Shown in pieces: positions 25,709-35,324 of a stretch of DNA of 64,000 bases. The translations under genes and the position numbers were made by a program. Source of the stretch: Collinsella aerofaciens. Lineage in GTDB: Bacteria > Actinomycetota > Coriobacteriia > Coriobacteriales > Coriobacteriaceae. Location: positions 496,001 to 560,000 of the forward strand of contig NZ_OY725717.1 in the NCBI RefSeq assembly GCF_963360655.1. Reading direction: 5' to 3'. The notes under the pieces were generated by a model that saw nothing but the letters and a program-made list of their open reading frames with translations, was not told the origin of the DNA and ran no database searches. Numbering within the stretch: position 1 is the first letter of the stretch; every line of letters begins with the position of its first letter.

Positions 25709-25786
25709 CAGCCCCCACGGTACTGCCTATATATATCTATTGCTCAAACGGATTGTAGTGTAGCCACTTTGTCCTTCAGATACAAA

Positions 25787-25816
25787 AAGGCCGCGACCCA
25801 CACGGGCCACGGCCTT
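25787..25816 (-). terminator. Terminator after the PTS IIC gene
   Basis: A 13-bp stem with two wobble positions (25787-25799 with 25804-25816) ends in TTTTT on the minus strand, 39 bp downstream of the IIC stop. Confidence 0.8.
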
Positions 25817-25854
25817 GGAGCATGGCAAAGGAATCGTCCTTGTGTCGCACAGGT

Positions 25855-27069
25855 TTACGCGCTTACTTCGGCCACGCTCTTCGAGGTTTCGGGTGAATCG
25901 GCTCCGTCCCCCATCGTCTGTCCCTTCGCCGGCACCACGCCAAAGCAGTAGCTCAGCGCCGCAGACACCGCAAATGCCACACCGCCGGCAGCGCAGCACC
26001 ACAGCAGGTTCGAGATGCCGCCCGTGGCAAAGCCAATGACCATGAGGACATTCGTCATGCCGATGGTATAGGCCGTAACGTGGCCCACGGCTGCAACAAG
26101 GCCTCCGACGGCGCCGCCAATGGCCATGCACGTCAGGCACCTGCCATATTTAAAGCCGCAACCGTACAGCGCCGGCTCGCTTACGCCGCCAAGAACACCC
26201 GAGATTGAGTAGCCCAGCATGAGCGCCTTCTCGTCCTTATCCGCAACGCGGAGCGACGCGCCAAAAGGCATGCCCCAAACGGCGAACGTCGCCATCGTCG
26301 CGGCAATCAGGATGCACGAATCCGTTCCCACACTCATAAACTGCGCGTACGCAAGCGATAGAACGACGTTGCTGACGCCCGCTATCTTTAGGAACTCCCA
26401 GCCCGCGGCAAGCCCCATGAGCGTGAGCAGCGACACGATGCCACCGGAATTGCCAAGCATAAACATAAGCTGGCCCAACAGCATGCCCAGATAGCTGCCC
26501 GCCGGCGCCGTAATACACAGCGAAACCGGAACCATGACAAGCATGGTCGCAAACGGAACGAACGAAAACGCCACGGCCTTAGGGATAACGCGCTGAAAGA
26601 AACACTCCACCCGCCATAGCACGGGTACCGAGATAAGAACCGGAATAACAGTCGTCGTGTAATCGTTGACCGGCGCGGGAAGCAGACCATATACGGAAGT
26701 CATCGATGCCCCCGTCGTCGATGCGGCATCGACAAGCTTGAGTAGATCGGGCGCAATCAATACGCCGCCCAGCATCATGCCCAGCTGCTCCGAGCAACCG
26801 AGCTGGCGGGCGGCCGCCCAACCAAGATAGATGGGCAAAAAGTAGTAGCCGGCGTTATAGAGCCAACTGTAGAACAGGCGATAGATTTCAGAATCGGCAG
26901 ACCACAGGCCAAGCATGCCCTCGCCCATAATGACGGCGACGGTGCGGAACAACGCCGCGCAGACAATAAAGGGCAGTGCCGACATCATGCTTTTGGACAG
27001 ATAGTCCACCACGGCCATGGCGTTTGATGAAACCGTCGTTGTAAACGAGGTGTTAGAAACTTGTGGCAT
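25855..27069 (-). CDS. PTS IIC domain protein (glucoside/sucrose type), no IIB or IIA domain
   Basis: This 404-residue membrane protein starts at the ATG at 27069 (AAAGG site; the upstream ATG at 27093 is also possible). It matches the EIIC domain of the glucose/beta-glucoside superfamily: MMLGGVLIAPDLL, WGMPFGASLRV and the substrate-loop motif GVSEPALYGCGFKYGR. No IIB cysteine domain or IIA histidine domain is fused or nearby. It may be served by separate IIA/IIB proteins or have become a non-PTS carrier. It lies 40 bp after accDA, so it may be read with the fatty-acid operon. Confidence 0.85.
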   Translation of the reverse strand: MPQVSNTSFTTTVSSNAMAVVDYLSKSMMSALPFIVCAALFRTVAVIMGEGMLGLWSADSEIYRLFYSWLYNAGYYFLPIYLGWAAARQLGCSEQLGMMLGGVLIAPDLLKLVDAASTTGASMTSVYGLLPAPVNDYTTTVIPVLISVPVLWRVECFFQRVIPKAVAFSFVPFATMLVMVPVSLCITAPAGSYLGMLLGQLMFMLGNSGGIVSLLTLMGLAAGWEFLKIAGVSNVVLSLAYAQFMSVGTDSCILIAATMATFAVWGMPFGASLRVADKDEKALMLGYSISGVLGGVSEPALYGCGFKYGRCLTCMAIGGAVGGLVAAVGHVTAYTIGMTNVLMVIGFATGGISNLLWCCAAGGVAFAVSAALSYCFGVVPAKGQTMGDGADSPETSKSVAEVSA

Positions 27070-27109
27070 GGAACGCCTTTCCCAATGCGACATGCGGGCT
27101 GTCCCTTTG

Positions 27110-28834
27110 TCACATCGTGCGGTACTGACCGATTGCGCGGTACTTTTCGTAGCGAAGGTTTGTGAGGGTCGCGTCGTCGAGCCGCCCAAGCGCATCGAAG
27201 GCATCGAATGCCGAGGACATGACGGCACCGGCGATCTCCTCATGCGACAGGCCCCTATCGTCAACAATGCCGTCGATGATGCCGAGTGTCAGCAGATCGG
27301 GGGACGTGAGCTTAAGCGCCTCGGCGGCCTCATTCGCGCGCTCGGTATCCTTCCACAGGATCGACGCACAGGCCTCGGGGCTCACGACCGAATAGGCGGA
27401 GCTCAAGAGCATCAGGATGCGGTCGGCCACGGACAGCGCCAGCGCGCCACCAGAGCCGCCCTCGCCTGTCACCACCGAGACAATCGGTGTCTTAAGGCCG
27501 CTCATCTCCATGAGATTCTGGGCAATCGCCTCGCCCTGGCCGCGCTCCTCGGCACCGATGCCGCAAAACGCGCCCGAAGTATCGACCAGGCACAGAACCG
27601 GTCGACCAAACTTTTCGGCCTGGCGCATAAGGCGACGCGCTTTGCGGTAGCCCTCGGGATGTGCCATACCAAAGTTGCGACGCATGCGCTCTTTGGTCGT
27701 GGTGCCGCGCTCGATGGCGATGACCGTTACGGGGCGTCCGTCTTTCCAGCCAATGCCAGCCACCACAGCAGCGTCGTCGCCAAAGTAGCGGTCGCCGTGC
27801 AGCTCCACAAATCCATCCAGGCCCAGCGAGATCATCTCGCCCGCCGTGGCGCGATCTGCCGAGCGGGTCTGCTTGACAATCTCGAGCGCGGTTTTTGGTG
27901 CGGCCGAGCGCTTAAACAAGTGCCCCAGCTTTTTGCCGCGGCGACCCGTATGCACAATCTCGTGCGGTGCCCCCAGGCCGGGCGCGTGCCCTTCGTGCAG
28001 CGCCAGCAACTCGCCTACCGTGAGCGCAATCTCGCCACGCGGAACAACGGCATCGCAAAAGCCGTGCTCCAGCAAAAACTCGGAGCGCTGGAATCCCTTG
28101 GGCAGGCGCTTGTGCATGTTCTGCTCGATCACGCGCGGGCCGGCAAACGCCGTCAGGGCATCGGGCTCGGCCAGGATAATGTCGCCCTCCATGGCAAAGC
28201 TCGCGGTTACGCCTCCGGTCGTGGGGTCGGTGAGCACCGTGATATACAGGCCGCCCGCCTCGCTGTGGCGCCTAACCGCCGCAGAAATCTTGGCCATCTG
28301 CATAAGCGATGTCACGCCCTCTTGCATGCGCGCGCCGCCCGAAACGGTAAAGCCGACAACCGGCAATCCCAGCTCGGTCGCACGCTCAAATGCGCGACAG
28401 ATCTTCTCGCCCACCACGGAGCCCATCGAGCCCATCATAAAGTTGGCATCCATAAAGAAGAGTGCCGTATCGCAACCGCAGATTTTGCCCCTGCCGCACA
28501 CAACGGCATCGCGCTCGCCCGAACGCTCACTCACGCTCTTGAGCTTGTCGGCATAGCCGGGAAACGAGAGGAAGTCCTCCGGCGCCAGATTGGCATCCCA
28601 TTCCTCAAACGTGCCCTCGTCAACCGTCATGCGCATGCGCGCGCGACCGCTCACGCGAAAGTGTTTGCCGCAACGAGGGCAGACCTCGAGGTTGTCGTGC
28701 AGGCGCGCCTCATCGATCACACGGCGGCACTCCGGGCACTTGATAAACACGTGGCGCGCGGGAAACTCGGCGCACGACTCGGTCATCGGCCCCTCGAGGA
28801 CGTTGACCGTCTTCGCTTTTCTATTCATCAGCAT
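27110..28834 (-). CDS. accDA: Acetyl-CoA carboxylase carboxyltransferase, beta-alpha fusion
   Basis: This 574-residue single chain joins AccD (about 1-290) and AccA (about 300-574), which are separate in E. coli. The AccD half has the zinc ribbon CPEC near residue 34 and CPRC near 52, and the GGARMQEG crotonase loop. The AccA half has VDTSGAFCGIGAEERGQ and GEGGSGGALAL. It transfers CO2 from carboxybiotin on AccB to acetyl-CoA to give malonyl-CoA. ATGs at 28834 and 28828 both overlap the accC stop; the second is an equally possible start. Confidence 0.95.
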   Translation of the reverse strand: MLMNRKAKTVNVLEGPMTESCAEFPARHVFIKCPECRRVIDEARLHDNLEVCPRCGKHFRVSGRARMRMTVDEGTFEEWDANLAPEDFLSFPGYADKLKSVSERSGERDAVVCGRGKICGCDTALFFMDANFMMGSMGSVVGEKICRAFERATELGLPVVGFTVSGGARMQEGVTSLMQMAKISAAVRRHSEAGGLYITVLTDPTTGGVTASFAMEGDIILAEPDALTAFAGPRVIEQNMHKRLPKGFQRSEFLLEHGFCDAVVPRGEIALTVGELLALHEGHAPGLGAPHEIVHTGRRGKKLGHLFKRSAAPKTALEIVKQTRSADRATAGEMISLGLDGFVELHGDRYFGDDAAVVAGIGWKDGRPVTVIAIERGTTTKERMRRNFGMAHPEGYRKARRLMRQAEKFGRPVLCLVDTSGAFCGIGAEERGQGEAIAQNLMEMSGLKTPIVSVVTGEGGSGGALALSVADRILMLLSSAYSVVSPEACASILWKDTERANEAAEALKLTSPDLLTLGIIDGIVDDRGLSHEEIAGAVMSSAFDAFDALGRLDDATLTNLRYEKYRAIGQYRTM

Positions 28835-30164
28835 AGAGATGCCCCATCAGATCGGTGTGGTACATGCCCGACAAGAACTCATCGTTTGCCAGCACGTCGA
28901 GTTGAAGCTCGCTGTTTTCGCTCACGCCCTCAATCACGAGCTCGCCCAGGGCCGAGCGCATCTTGCGAATGGCGCCGTCACGCGTGGGCGCGCACACGAT
29001 GAGCTTGCCGAGCATGGAGTCGTAGTACGGCGGAACTTTCGCACCGGTAAACATGGCGGAATCCCAGCGCACGCGCGGACCACCCGGCACACGCAACGCG
29101 GTAACCGTTCCGCATGACGGCAGAAAGTCCGGCGTTTCGGCATTGATGCGGCACTCCATGGCGTGATTGCGGATCGGCATGTCTTCCTGCTCAAAAGGCA
29201 GAGGCTGGCCGGCCGCCACACGCAGCTGCCACTTGACCAAGTCGGTATCGGTCACAAACTCCGTAACCGGATGCTCCACCTGCAAGCGCGTGTTCATTTC
29301 CATAAAGTAGAAATTGCCGTCGTCCGAATACAGGAACTCGATGGTACCGGCTCCTTCGTAGCCGACGGCACGAGCCAGGTCACGCGCTGCCTTGTGCATG
29401 CGAGCACGAATGTCGTCGTGTCCGTCGAGGCACGGTGCGGGGCTCTCCTCGATTAGCTTTTGGTTGCGACGCTGCACCGAGCACTCGCGCTCGCCGAGCG
29501 AAAACACATGGCCCTGCTTATCGGCCATAATCTGCACCTCGACATGGTGCGCCGGCGCGACGAACTTCTCCATGTAGCACTCGCCGTCGCCAAAAACGGC
29601 CTCGCCCTCGGCACGCGCCTCGATGAACGCCTTTGCCGCATCTTCCACGCGCTCGACCTTACGAATGCCGCGACCACCACCGCCTGCACGCGCCTTAATA
29701 AGCACGGGGCAGCCAATGCGCTCGGCCTCGGCCGTTGCCTCCTCGGGGCTTTTGAGCAAATCGCAGCCCGGCACGATGGGCACACCCGCCGCGGCAGCCG
29801 TTCGACGCGCGGCGTCCTTGTCGCCCATGCTATCGATCACCTCGGCCGAAGGACCGACAAACGCCAGGCCATACTTGTCGCAGTCGCGCACGAAGCTCGC
29901 CTTCTCGGAGAAAAAGCCATAGCCGGGATGAATTGCCTTGGCGCCCGACTTTACGGCACAGGTGAGCACGGCATCGTCGTTGAGGTAGCTCTCGGCAAGG
30001 CGCGGACCGCCGATGCAATACGCCTCGTCGGCAAGCTGCACGTGCAGCGCGTCCGCATCGGCCGTGGAATAGACGGCGACGGTTTTGATGCCCATATCGC
30101 GGCACGCGCGGATAACACGGACCGCGACCTCGCCGCGGTTGGCGATGAGCACTTTGTCGAACAT
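28821..30164 (-). CDS. accC: Biotin carboxylase subunit of acetyl-CoA carboxylase
   Basis: The 447-residue protein starts at the ATG at 30164 (MFDKVLIANRGEVAVRVIRA, AAGGAAGG site). It is an ATP-grasp enzyme with the KARAGGGGRGIR glycine-rich loop and the MEMNTRLQVEHPVTEF signature. It carboxylates the biotin on AccB with bicarbonate and ATP. It starts 10 bp after fabZ and overlaps accDA. Confidence 0.97.
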   Translation of the reverse strand: MFDKVLIANRGEVAVRVIRACRDMGIKTVAVYSTADADALHVQLADEAYCIGGPRLAESYLNDDAVLTCAVKSGAKAIHPGYGFFSEKASFVRDCDKYGLAFVGPSAEVIDSMGDKDAARRTAAAAGVPIVPGCDLLKSPEEATAEAERIGCPVLIKARAGGGGRGIRKVERVEDAAKAFIEARAEGEAVFGDGECYMEKFVAPAHHVEVQIMADKQGHVFSLGERECSVQRRNQKLIEESPAPCLDGHDDIRARMHKAARDLARAVGYEGAGTIEFLYSDDGNFYFMEMNTRLQVEHPVTEFVTDTDLVKWQLRVAAGQPLPFEQEDMPIRNHAMECRINAETPDFLPSCGTVTALRVPGGPRVRWDSAMFTGAKVPPYYDSMLGKLIVCAPTRDGAIRKMRSALGELVIEGVSENSELQLDVLANDEFLSGMYHTDLMGHLYADE

Positions 30165-30174
30165 GAAGCCTTCC

Positions 30175-30597
30175 TTAACTTTCGTGCATGAGTGCAAAAG
30201 ACATATCGGCGCGGCAGCAAACCTCACCGTTGACGCTCGCAGTACCCGTCGCAAAGCGGAACGGCCCGCGCGCACGCGTGATGGAGCACACTAGATCCAC
30301 CGTGTCGCCCGGGCGCACCGGACGCTTAAAGCGCACTTTATCGAGGCTCGTATAGAACGGCGTCGCGCCGCGCGCCTCCTCATCGCCCATCAGCAGCACG
30401 CAGCAGTTCTGGGCGAGCATCTCGCATTGGATCACGCCGGGGACCACCGGGTTTCCCGGAAAATGCCCCTGCAAAAAGTACTCGTCGCCCGTAATCGTGA
30501 TCTTGCCGTGGGCCTCGTCGCCCACCAGCTCGGCTTCGTCGAGCAAAAGCATCGGCTCTCGATGCGGTAACAGTTCTTTAAGCTCTTCTTTGTTCAT
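30175..30597 (-). CDS. fabZ: 3-hydroxyacyl-ACP dehydratase
   Basis: The 140-residue protein starts at the ATG at 30597 with AGGTGA placed 5 nt upstream; a longer frame reaches 30606. The hot-dog fold active site is HFPGNPVVPGV with the catalytic His, and the Glu lies in IQCEMLAQ. It removes water from 3-hydroxyacyl-ACP in each elongation cycle. Confidence 0.96.
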   Translation of the reverse strand: MNKEELKELLPHREPMLLLDEAELVGDEAHGKITITGDEYFLQGHFPGNPVVPGVIQCEMLAQNCCVLLMGDEEARGATPFYTSLDKVRFKRPVRPGDTVDLVCSITRARGPFRFATGTASVNGEVCCRADMSFALMHES

Positions 30598-30606
30598 GGA
30601 TATCAC

Positions 30607-31080
30607 CTATCCGATCCTCATGAGGCAGCTGCCAAACTCCACGAGGTCGCCGTCGGCCACGCAGATCTCGAGAACCTCGCCATCCGCCTCTGCCGTCACC
30701 TCGTTGAGAACCTTCATGGCCTCGATGATGCAGAGGGTCTCGCCGGCCTTGACCTTAGAGCCCACGTGCACAAACGGCTCGTCGCCCGGCGCCGGGACAG
30801 CATAGAAAACGCCGACCATGGGAGCGGTCACCTCGGTGCCCTTGGGCTCCGGTGCGGCGGCAGGTGTCTGCGCGGCGGGCTCCGGTGCGGCAGGCGCGAC
30901 TGTGGGAGCTGCAACTGGAGCGGCCATAGCGCTCGGCATGGGCATGGGCACGGCAACCGGCTGTGCGGCGCTCGCGCGCTCGAGTTCGACCGCGGTGCCA
31001 TCGGGCTCCTCAACGCGTACGCGCGTGAGGCCGCGGTCCTCCATAACATCGGCTATCTCGGCAAGTCTTTTGGAATCCAT
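30607..31080 (-). CDS. accB: Biotin carboxyl carrier protein
   Basis: This 157-residue protein has an N-terminal helical segment, an Ala/Pro-rich linker (about 38-80) and the biotinyl domain with EAMKV at 120-124; Lys123 is the biotinylation site. The divergent birA gene 5 kb upstream is the expected modifying enzyme. Confidence 0.97.
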   Translation of the reverse strand: MDSKRLAEIADVMEDRGLTRVRVEEPDGTAVELERASAAQPVAVPMPMPSAMAAPVAAPTVAPAAPEPAAQTPAAAPEPKGTEVTAPMVGVFYAVPAPGDEPFVHVGSKVKAGETLCIIEAMKVLNEVTAEADGEVLEICVADGDLVEFGSCLMRIG

Positions 31081-31083
31081 GCT

Positions 31084-32334
31084 CTAGCTCCTCGTATATC
31101 TACGCAGCGCGATGGCGGCGTTGTGTCCGCCAAAGCCCAGGTTGGTCGAAAGCGCCCAGGTAAGGTCAGCGCGAACCGCGCGATTGGGCGTGTAGTCAAG
31201 ATCGCAGGCGGGATCGGGCGTGTGGTAGTTAATGGTCGGCGGCACCACGCCCTGCTCGAGCGCCATGGCGCAGGCCATGACCTCGATGGCGCCCGTGGCA
31301 CCGATCATGTGGCCGGTCATCGACTTAGTCGACGAGACGTGCGCGGCGCGCGCCGCGTCCTCGCCGAGCGCACGCTTAATGCCCGCCGTCTCGGACGAAT
31401 CGTTGAGCTTGGTCGATGTGCCGTGGGCATTGATGTAGAGGCCCTCGGAAGGCCTGACGTCGCCCTCGGTCACCGCCAGCGATATCGCGCGGGCAATGCC
31501 GGCAGCCTCGGGATCAGGGCTCGTGATGTGATAGGCATCATCGGTGTTGCCGTAGCCCACGACCTCGGCATAAATGTGCGCACCGCGGGCCTGCGCATGC
31601 TCCATGCTCTCGAGCACGAGCACGCAGGCACCCTCGCCCATCACAAAGCCGTCGCGGTCTGCATCGAACGGGCGGCAAGACGTCGCGGGATCGGGGTTGG
31701 TGGTCAATGCGCGGCAGGACGTAAAGCCCGCAACGGCATCGGGGATAATGGCCGCCTCGGCGCCGCCCGCGAGGATCGCGTCGGCATAGCCGTGCTTGAT
31801 GGCGCGGAACGCCTCGCCCACCGCATGGGCCGAGGTTGCGCACGCGGTCACCACGGGCAGGGTCGGGCCCTTTGCCTTGTGGCGGATTGCGATATTGCCC
31901 GATGCCATGTTGGGGATCATCATCGCGATCATATAGGGCGATGCGCGGCGGGGCCCACGTTCGGCAATCGTATGGACGTTGTCGACGAGCGTCGTCATGC
32001 CGCCCACGCCCGAGCCCACGTAGACGCCCAGGCGCTCGCGATCGATGGCGCCTTCGACATCAAAGCCCGCATCGTGCATGGCTTCGTCCGAAGCCGCCAT
32101 CGCAAACTGAACGCAAGGGTCCAGATGCTTGGCGTTACGCTTGCCAAAGTACTCGTTGCCGTCAAAGCCCTTGACCTCGGCCGCCACCTTGACGGTAAAC
32201 GCATCGGTATCGAAGTGCGTGATCGGTCCGATGCCGCACGTACCGGCGCACATGGCCGCCCAGGTGGCAAGCGCGGTGTTGCCGAGCGGCGATACGGCAC
32301 CGATGCCGGTGATTGCAACTCTCTGTTCCATCAT
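31084..32334 (-). CDS. fabF: Beta-ketoacyl-ACP synthase II
   Basis: This condensing enzyme of about 416 residues has a catalytic Cys in VTACATSAHAVG and His residues in INAHGTSTKLND and STKSMTGHMIGATG. The start is one of two adjacent ATGs (32334 or 32331) after GAGGAG. It elongates acyl-ACP with malonyl-ACP. It ends 3 bp before accB. Confidence 0.96.
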   Translation of the reverse strand: MMEQRVAITGIGAVSPLGNTALATWAAMCAGTCGIGPITHFDTDAFTVKVAAEVKGFDGNEYFGKRNAKHLDPCVQFAMAASDEAMHDAGFDVEGAIDRERLGVYVGSGVGGMTTLVDNVHTIAERGPRRASPYMIAMMIPNMASGNIAIRHKAKGPTLPVVTACATSAHAVGEAFRAIKHGYADAILAGGAEAAIIPDAVAGFTSCRALTTNPDPATSCRPFDADRDGFVMGEGACVLVLESMEHAQARGAHIYAEVVGYGNTDDAYHITSPDPEAAGIARAISLAVTEGDVRPSEGLYINAHGTSTKLNDSSETAGIKRALGEDAARAAHVSSTKSMTGHMIGATGAIEVMACAMALEQGVVPPTINYHTPDPACDLDYTPNRAVRADLTWALSTNLGFGGHNAAIALRRYTRS

Positions 32335-32370
32335 GGTCTCCTCATCCAAGCCGTTCTTCGGCCCTGGTTT

Positions 32371-33144
32371 CTACATCGCCATTCCGCCGTCGACGCGTAC
32401 GACCTCGCCCGTAATGTAGGCAGCCGCATCGCTCGCCAAAAAGCGCACCACGCCGGCCACTTCCTCGGGGCGCGCCATGCGCTTTAGGGGAATCTGCTCC
32501 TCGGTTGCCGCGCGAACCTTCTCCGAGAGCTTTGCCGTCATATCCGTCTCGACAAACCCGGGGGCGACCGCGTTCACTCGTACGCCGCGGGGCGCAAGCT
32601 CGCGCGCCACCGCCTTAGTCAGGCCGATCACGCCCGCCTTGGAGGCAGCGTAGTTGGCTTGCCCGGCATTGCCCATCAGGCCCACGACCGAGCTCATGTT
32701 GACGACGCAACCGCCGCGCTGGCGCATAAAGGTCTTGGTGAGCGCGCGCGTCATATTGAATGTTCCCTTGAGATTGACATCGAGCACGCGGTCGAAGGCA
32801 TCGTCGCCCATACGCATGAGCAGGCCATCGTGCGTGATGCCGGCGTTGTTGACGAGCGCCCAAATGGAGCCAAAGTTGTTGAGGACCGCTTCCACGCACG
32901 CGTTGACGGCAGCGGGGTCGGCCACGTCGCATTGATATGCGCGTGCCGCGGCGCCAACCGCCTTGCAGGCTTCGCACGTCTCGCGCGCCGCATCGACGCC
33001 ACCGGCATAGACGACGGCGATATCAAAGCCGTCCTCCGCCAGACCGACAGCGCAGGCGCGGCCGATACCGCGCGAGCCACCCGTGACCAGTGCCACGCGA
33101 CGCGAGTCGTTGAGCTCGAGCGTGCCGTTGTTCAAGTTGCCCAT
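32371..33144 (-). CDS. fabG: 3-oxoacyl-ACP reductase
   Basis: This 257-residue short-chain dehydrogenase has the cofactor motif TGGSRGIG (21-28), NNAG (99-102) and the catalytic triad Ser151, Tyr165 and Lys169 (NYAASK). It reduces 3-ketoacyl-ACP with NADPH. The ATG has a GAAAGGAA site. Confidence 0.95.
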   Translation of the reverse strand: MGNLNNGTLELNDSRRVALVTGGSRGIGRACAVGLAEDGFDIAVVYAGGVDAARETCEACKAVGAAARAYQCDVADPAAVNACVEAVLNNFGSIWALVNNAGITHDGLLMRMGDDAFDRVLDVNLKGTFNMTRALTKTFMRQRGGCVVNMSSVVGLMGNAGQANYAASKAGVIGLTKAVARELAPRGVRVNAVAPGFVETDMTAKLSEKVRAATEEQIPLKRMARPEEVAGVVRFLASDAAAYITGEVVRVDGGMAM

Positions 33145-33174
33145 GTCATTCCTTTCGGGTTACAGCACTGTGGA

Positions 33175-34101
33175 CTATGCGAGCTCGTCGGCAATAGCTG
33201 CGACCTGCTCGGCCGTTTCGCACGAATACACGCGAACGTCGCTCAGCGTGCGCTTGACCAGGCCCGACAGCGTTTTGCCGGGGCCGACCTCAATAAACGT
33301 GTCGATGCCCTGATCCTGCAGAGCATGCAGCGTGTCGACCCAGCGAACGGCATGGCTCACCTGGTTGCCGAGGACATCCGATGCCGCTCGCGGGTCCGCC
33401 GGATAGGGTGCCGCCGTCATGTTTGCCATGACCGGAATCAGCAGCGGAGACGGCGCGTGGCCGTCTTGGATATACGTCGCCAGCCCCTCAGTCGCCTCGG
33501 CCATATAGGGGCTATGAAATGCACCCGACACCGCGACTTTCATAGCGCGGCCACCTGCCTCTTTTACTAGGACGTCGAGCTCCTGCAGCGCCTCGGGCGC
33601 TCCGGCAACAACCGTCTGCTGCGGGCTGTTGTAGTTGACCGGCCAGCAGTCCTCGCCGGCCTGTTTTGCCAAGCCCTCGACTTGCTCCGCATCGAGCTTG
33701 ATGACGGCGCGCATGCCGCCCGGATGGCGCTCGGCAGCCGCGGCCATCAGCACCGCGCGCTCGCACACGAGCTCAAAGCCTGCTCGCGTATCGAATGCCC
33801 CCGCAAAGGTGAGCGCGGCGACCTCGCCCAGCGAAAAACCTGCACAGGCGGTAGGTACCACGCCGCGCTCACGCAGGGCGGCAGCCGCTGCCAGGTCGTG
33901 AACGAACACGCACGGCTGCGTGTTCTCGGTCTGCGAGAGCTCCTCCTTCGAGGCGCTCCGGCACTGCTCGCTGGTCCCCGGGCGCACCTCGTCGGCAATG
34001 GCGAACACCTCGGCGGCCGCCGGCGATGCCTCAATCAGGTCGACGCCCATCGTGGGGTGCTGGGCGCCCTGGCCGGCAAACAGAAACGCTACGCTACCCA
34101 T
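33175..34101 (-). CDS. fabD: Malonyl-CoA:ACP transacylase
   Basis: The 308-residue protein starts at the ATG at 34101 (MGSVAFLFAGQGAQ). The nucleophile is Ser90 in GFSLGE, where the most common form is GHSLGE. The catalytic His is in GAFHSPYM near residue 198. It loads malonyl groups on ACP. Its start overlaps the fabK stop by 13 bp. Confidence 0.96.
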   Translation of the reverse strand: MGSVAFLFAGQGAQHPTMGVDLIEASPAAAEVFAIADEVRPGTSEQCRSASKEELSQTENTQPCVFVHDLAAAAALRERGVVPTACAGFSLGEVAALTFAGAFDTRAGFELVCERAVLMAAAAERHPGGMRAVIKLDAEQVEGLAKQAGEDCWPVNYNSPQQTVVAGAPEALQELDVLVKEAGGRAMKVAVSGAFHSPYMAEATEGLATYIQDGHAPSPLLIPVMANMTAAPYPADPRAASDVLGNQVSHAVRWVDTLHALQDQGIDTFIEVGPGKTLSGLVKRTLSDVRVYSCETAEQVAAIADELA

Positions 34102-35033
34102 GCGCACGCACCTTTCAGGACGTGCTCGGCACCATCGACCAGGTCGTCGACGATTTCACGTGCGCTCTGGCACTCGTTGACCATGCCGGCAATCTGTCCA
34201 CACAAAAACGAACCCTCTTCGTAATTGCCGTCCTTGGCGGCCTTGCGAAGGGCGCCCGTACCCATGGCCCCGAGCTCCTCGATGCTTACGCCCGCCGCCT
34301 CGCTCTTGGCGTAGGCGTTGGTGAAGGGGCTCTTGAGGGCACGCACCGGGTGTCCCGTCGAGCGGCCGGTCGCACGCGTCGAGGTGTCGTTGGCCTTCAG
34401 GACCATCTCTTTGTACTGCTCCGAGACGGTGCACTCGTCTGCGACCAGAAAGCGCGTACCCACTTGCACGCCTTCGGCGCCCAGCATAAAGGCGGCCGCC
34501 ACGCCGCGGCCGTCGGCAATACCGCCGGCGGCCACGACGGGAATGTCAACCGCATCGACGACCTGCGGCACCAGTGCCATCGTCGAGGTCTCGCCAATAT
34601 GGCCGCCCGATTCGGTACCCTCGGCAACAACCGCCGTGGCTCCACGACGTGCCACGAGGCGCGCCAGCGCCACCGAGGCAACGACCGGGATGACCTTGAT
34701 GCCCGCCTCGTTCCACGCCTTCATGTACTTGGCGGGATTGCCGGCGCCCGTCACGACAACCGGCACTCGCTCGTCAATCACGACCTGCGCGACCTCGTCG
34801 GCAAACGGGCTCATGAGCATGACGTTGACGCCAAAGGGCTTATCCGTCTTGGCGCGCAGCTCATGAATCTGGTCGCGAAGCCAGTTGGCGTCGGCGTTCA
34901 TGGCCGCGATGATGCCTAAGCCACCCGCCTCGGACACTGCGGACGCCAGCGAGGCATCGGCAATCCAGGCCATACCGCCCTGGAACACGGGCTTTTCGAT
35001 GCCGAGCAGATCGCAGAGAGGAGTCTTGAGCAT
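34089..35033 (-). CDS. fabK: FMN-dependent enoyl-ACP reductase II
   Basis: This 314-residue nitronate-monooxygenase/FabK-type barrel has VFQGGMAWIADASLA, EGTESGGHIGE and AGGIADGRGVAAA, which shape the FMN and phosphate sites. It is the only enoyl reductase in the operon (no FabI), so triclosan sensitivity of this step is expected to be low from what is known of FabK. It lies 2 bp after acpP. Confidence 0.94.
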   Translation of the reverse strand: MLKTPLCDLLGIEKPVFQGGMAWIADASLASAVSEAGGLGIIAAMNADANWLRDQIHELRAKTDKPFGVNVMLMSPFADEVAQVVIDERVPVVVTGAGNPAKYMKAWNEAGIKVIPVVASVALARLVARRGATAVVAEGTESGGHIGETSTMALVPQVVDAVDIPVVAAGGIADGRGVAAAFMLGAEGVQVGTRFLVADECTVSEQYKEMVLKANDTSTRATGRSTGHPVRALKSPFTNAYAKSEAAGVSIEELGAMGTGALRKAAKDGNYEEGSFLCGQIAGMVNECQSAREIVDDLVDGAEHVLKGACAWVA

Positions 35034-35035
35034 CT

Positions 35036-35272
35036 CTACTTCTCCAATGCCGCCTCGACCGTATCGGCGAACTCGCCGACCGTCTTGGGGTTCTCCTCGG
35101 TATCGAGCTCAATGCCAAACTCGTCCTCGACGGCAACGAGGATCTCGACGGTGCCCAGGCTGTCGAGACCAATCTCCTCGAGCGTGGACTCGGGCTTCAT
35201 CTCGACATCGTCAAGACCGGCGGTCTCGCGGATAACGTCGCAAACGCGCTCGAAGGTCTTCTGATCTGCCAT
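35036..35272 (-). CDS. acpP: Acyl carrier protein
   Basis: The 78-residue acidic protein has the phosphopantetheine site at Ser38 in GLDSLGTVE; the usual form is DSLDxVE, so Gly40 replaces Asp. It carries the growing acyl chain. Confidence 0.96.
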   Translation of the reverse strand: MADQKTFERVCDVIRETAGLDDVEMKPESTLEEIGLDSLGTVEILVAVEDEFGIELDTEENPKTVGEFADTVEAALEK

Positions 35273-35324
35273 GGTAGTTCTCCTTTGTTTGTGCCCTAGG
35301 GGCGTTTTTATTTCCTATGTGCGA

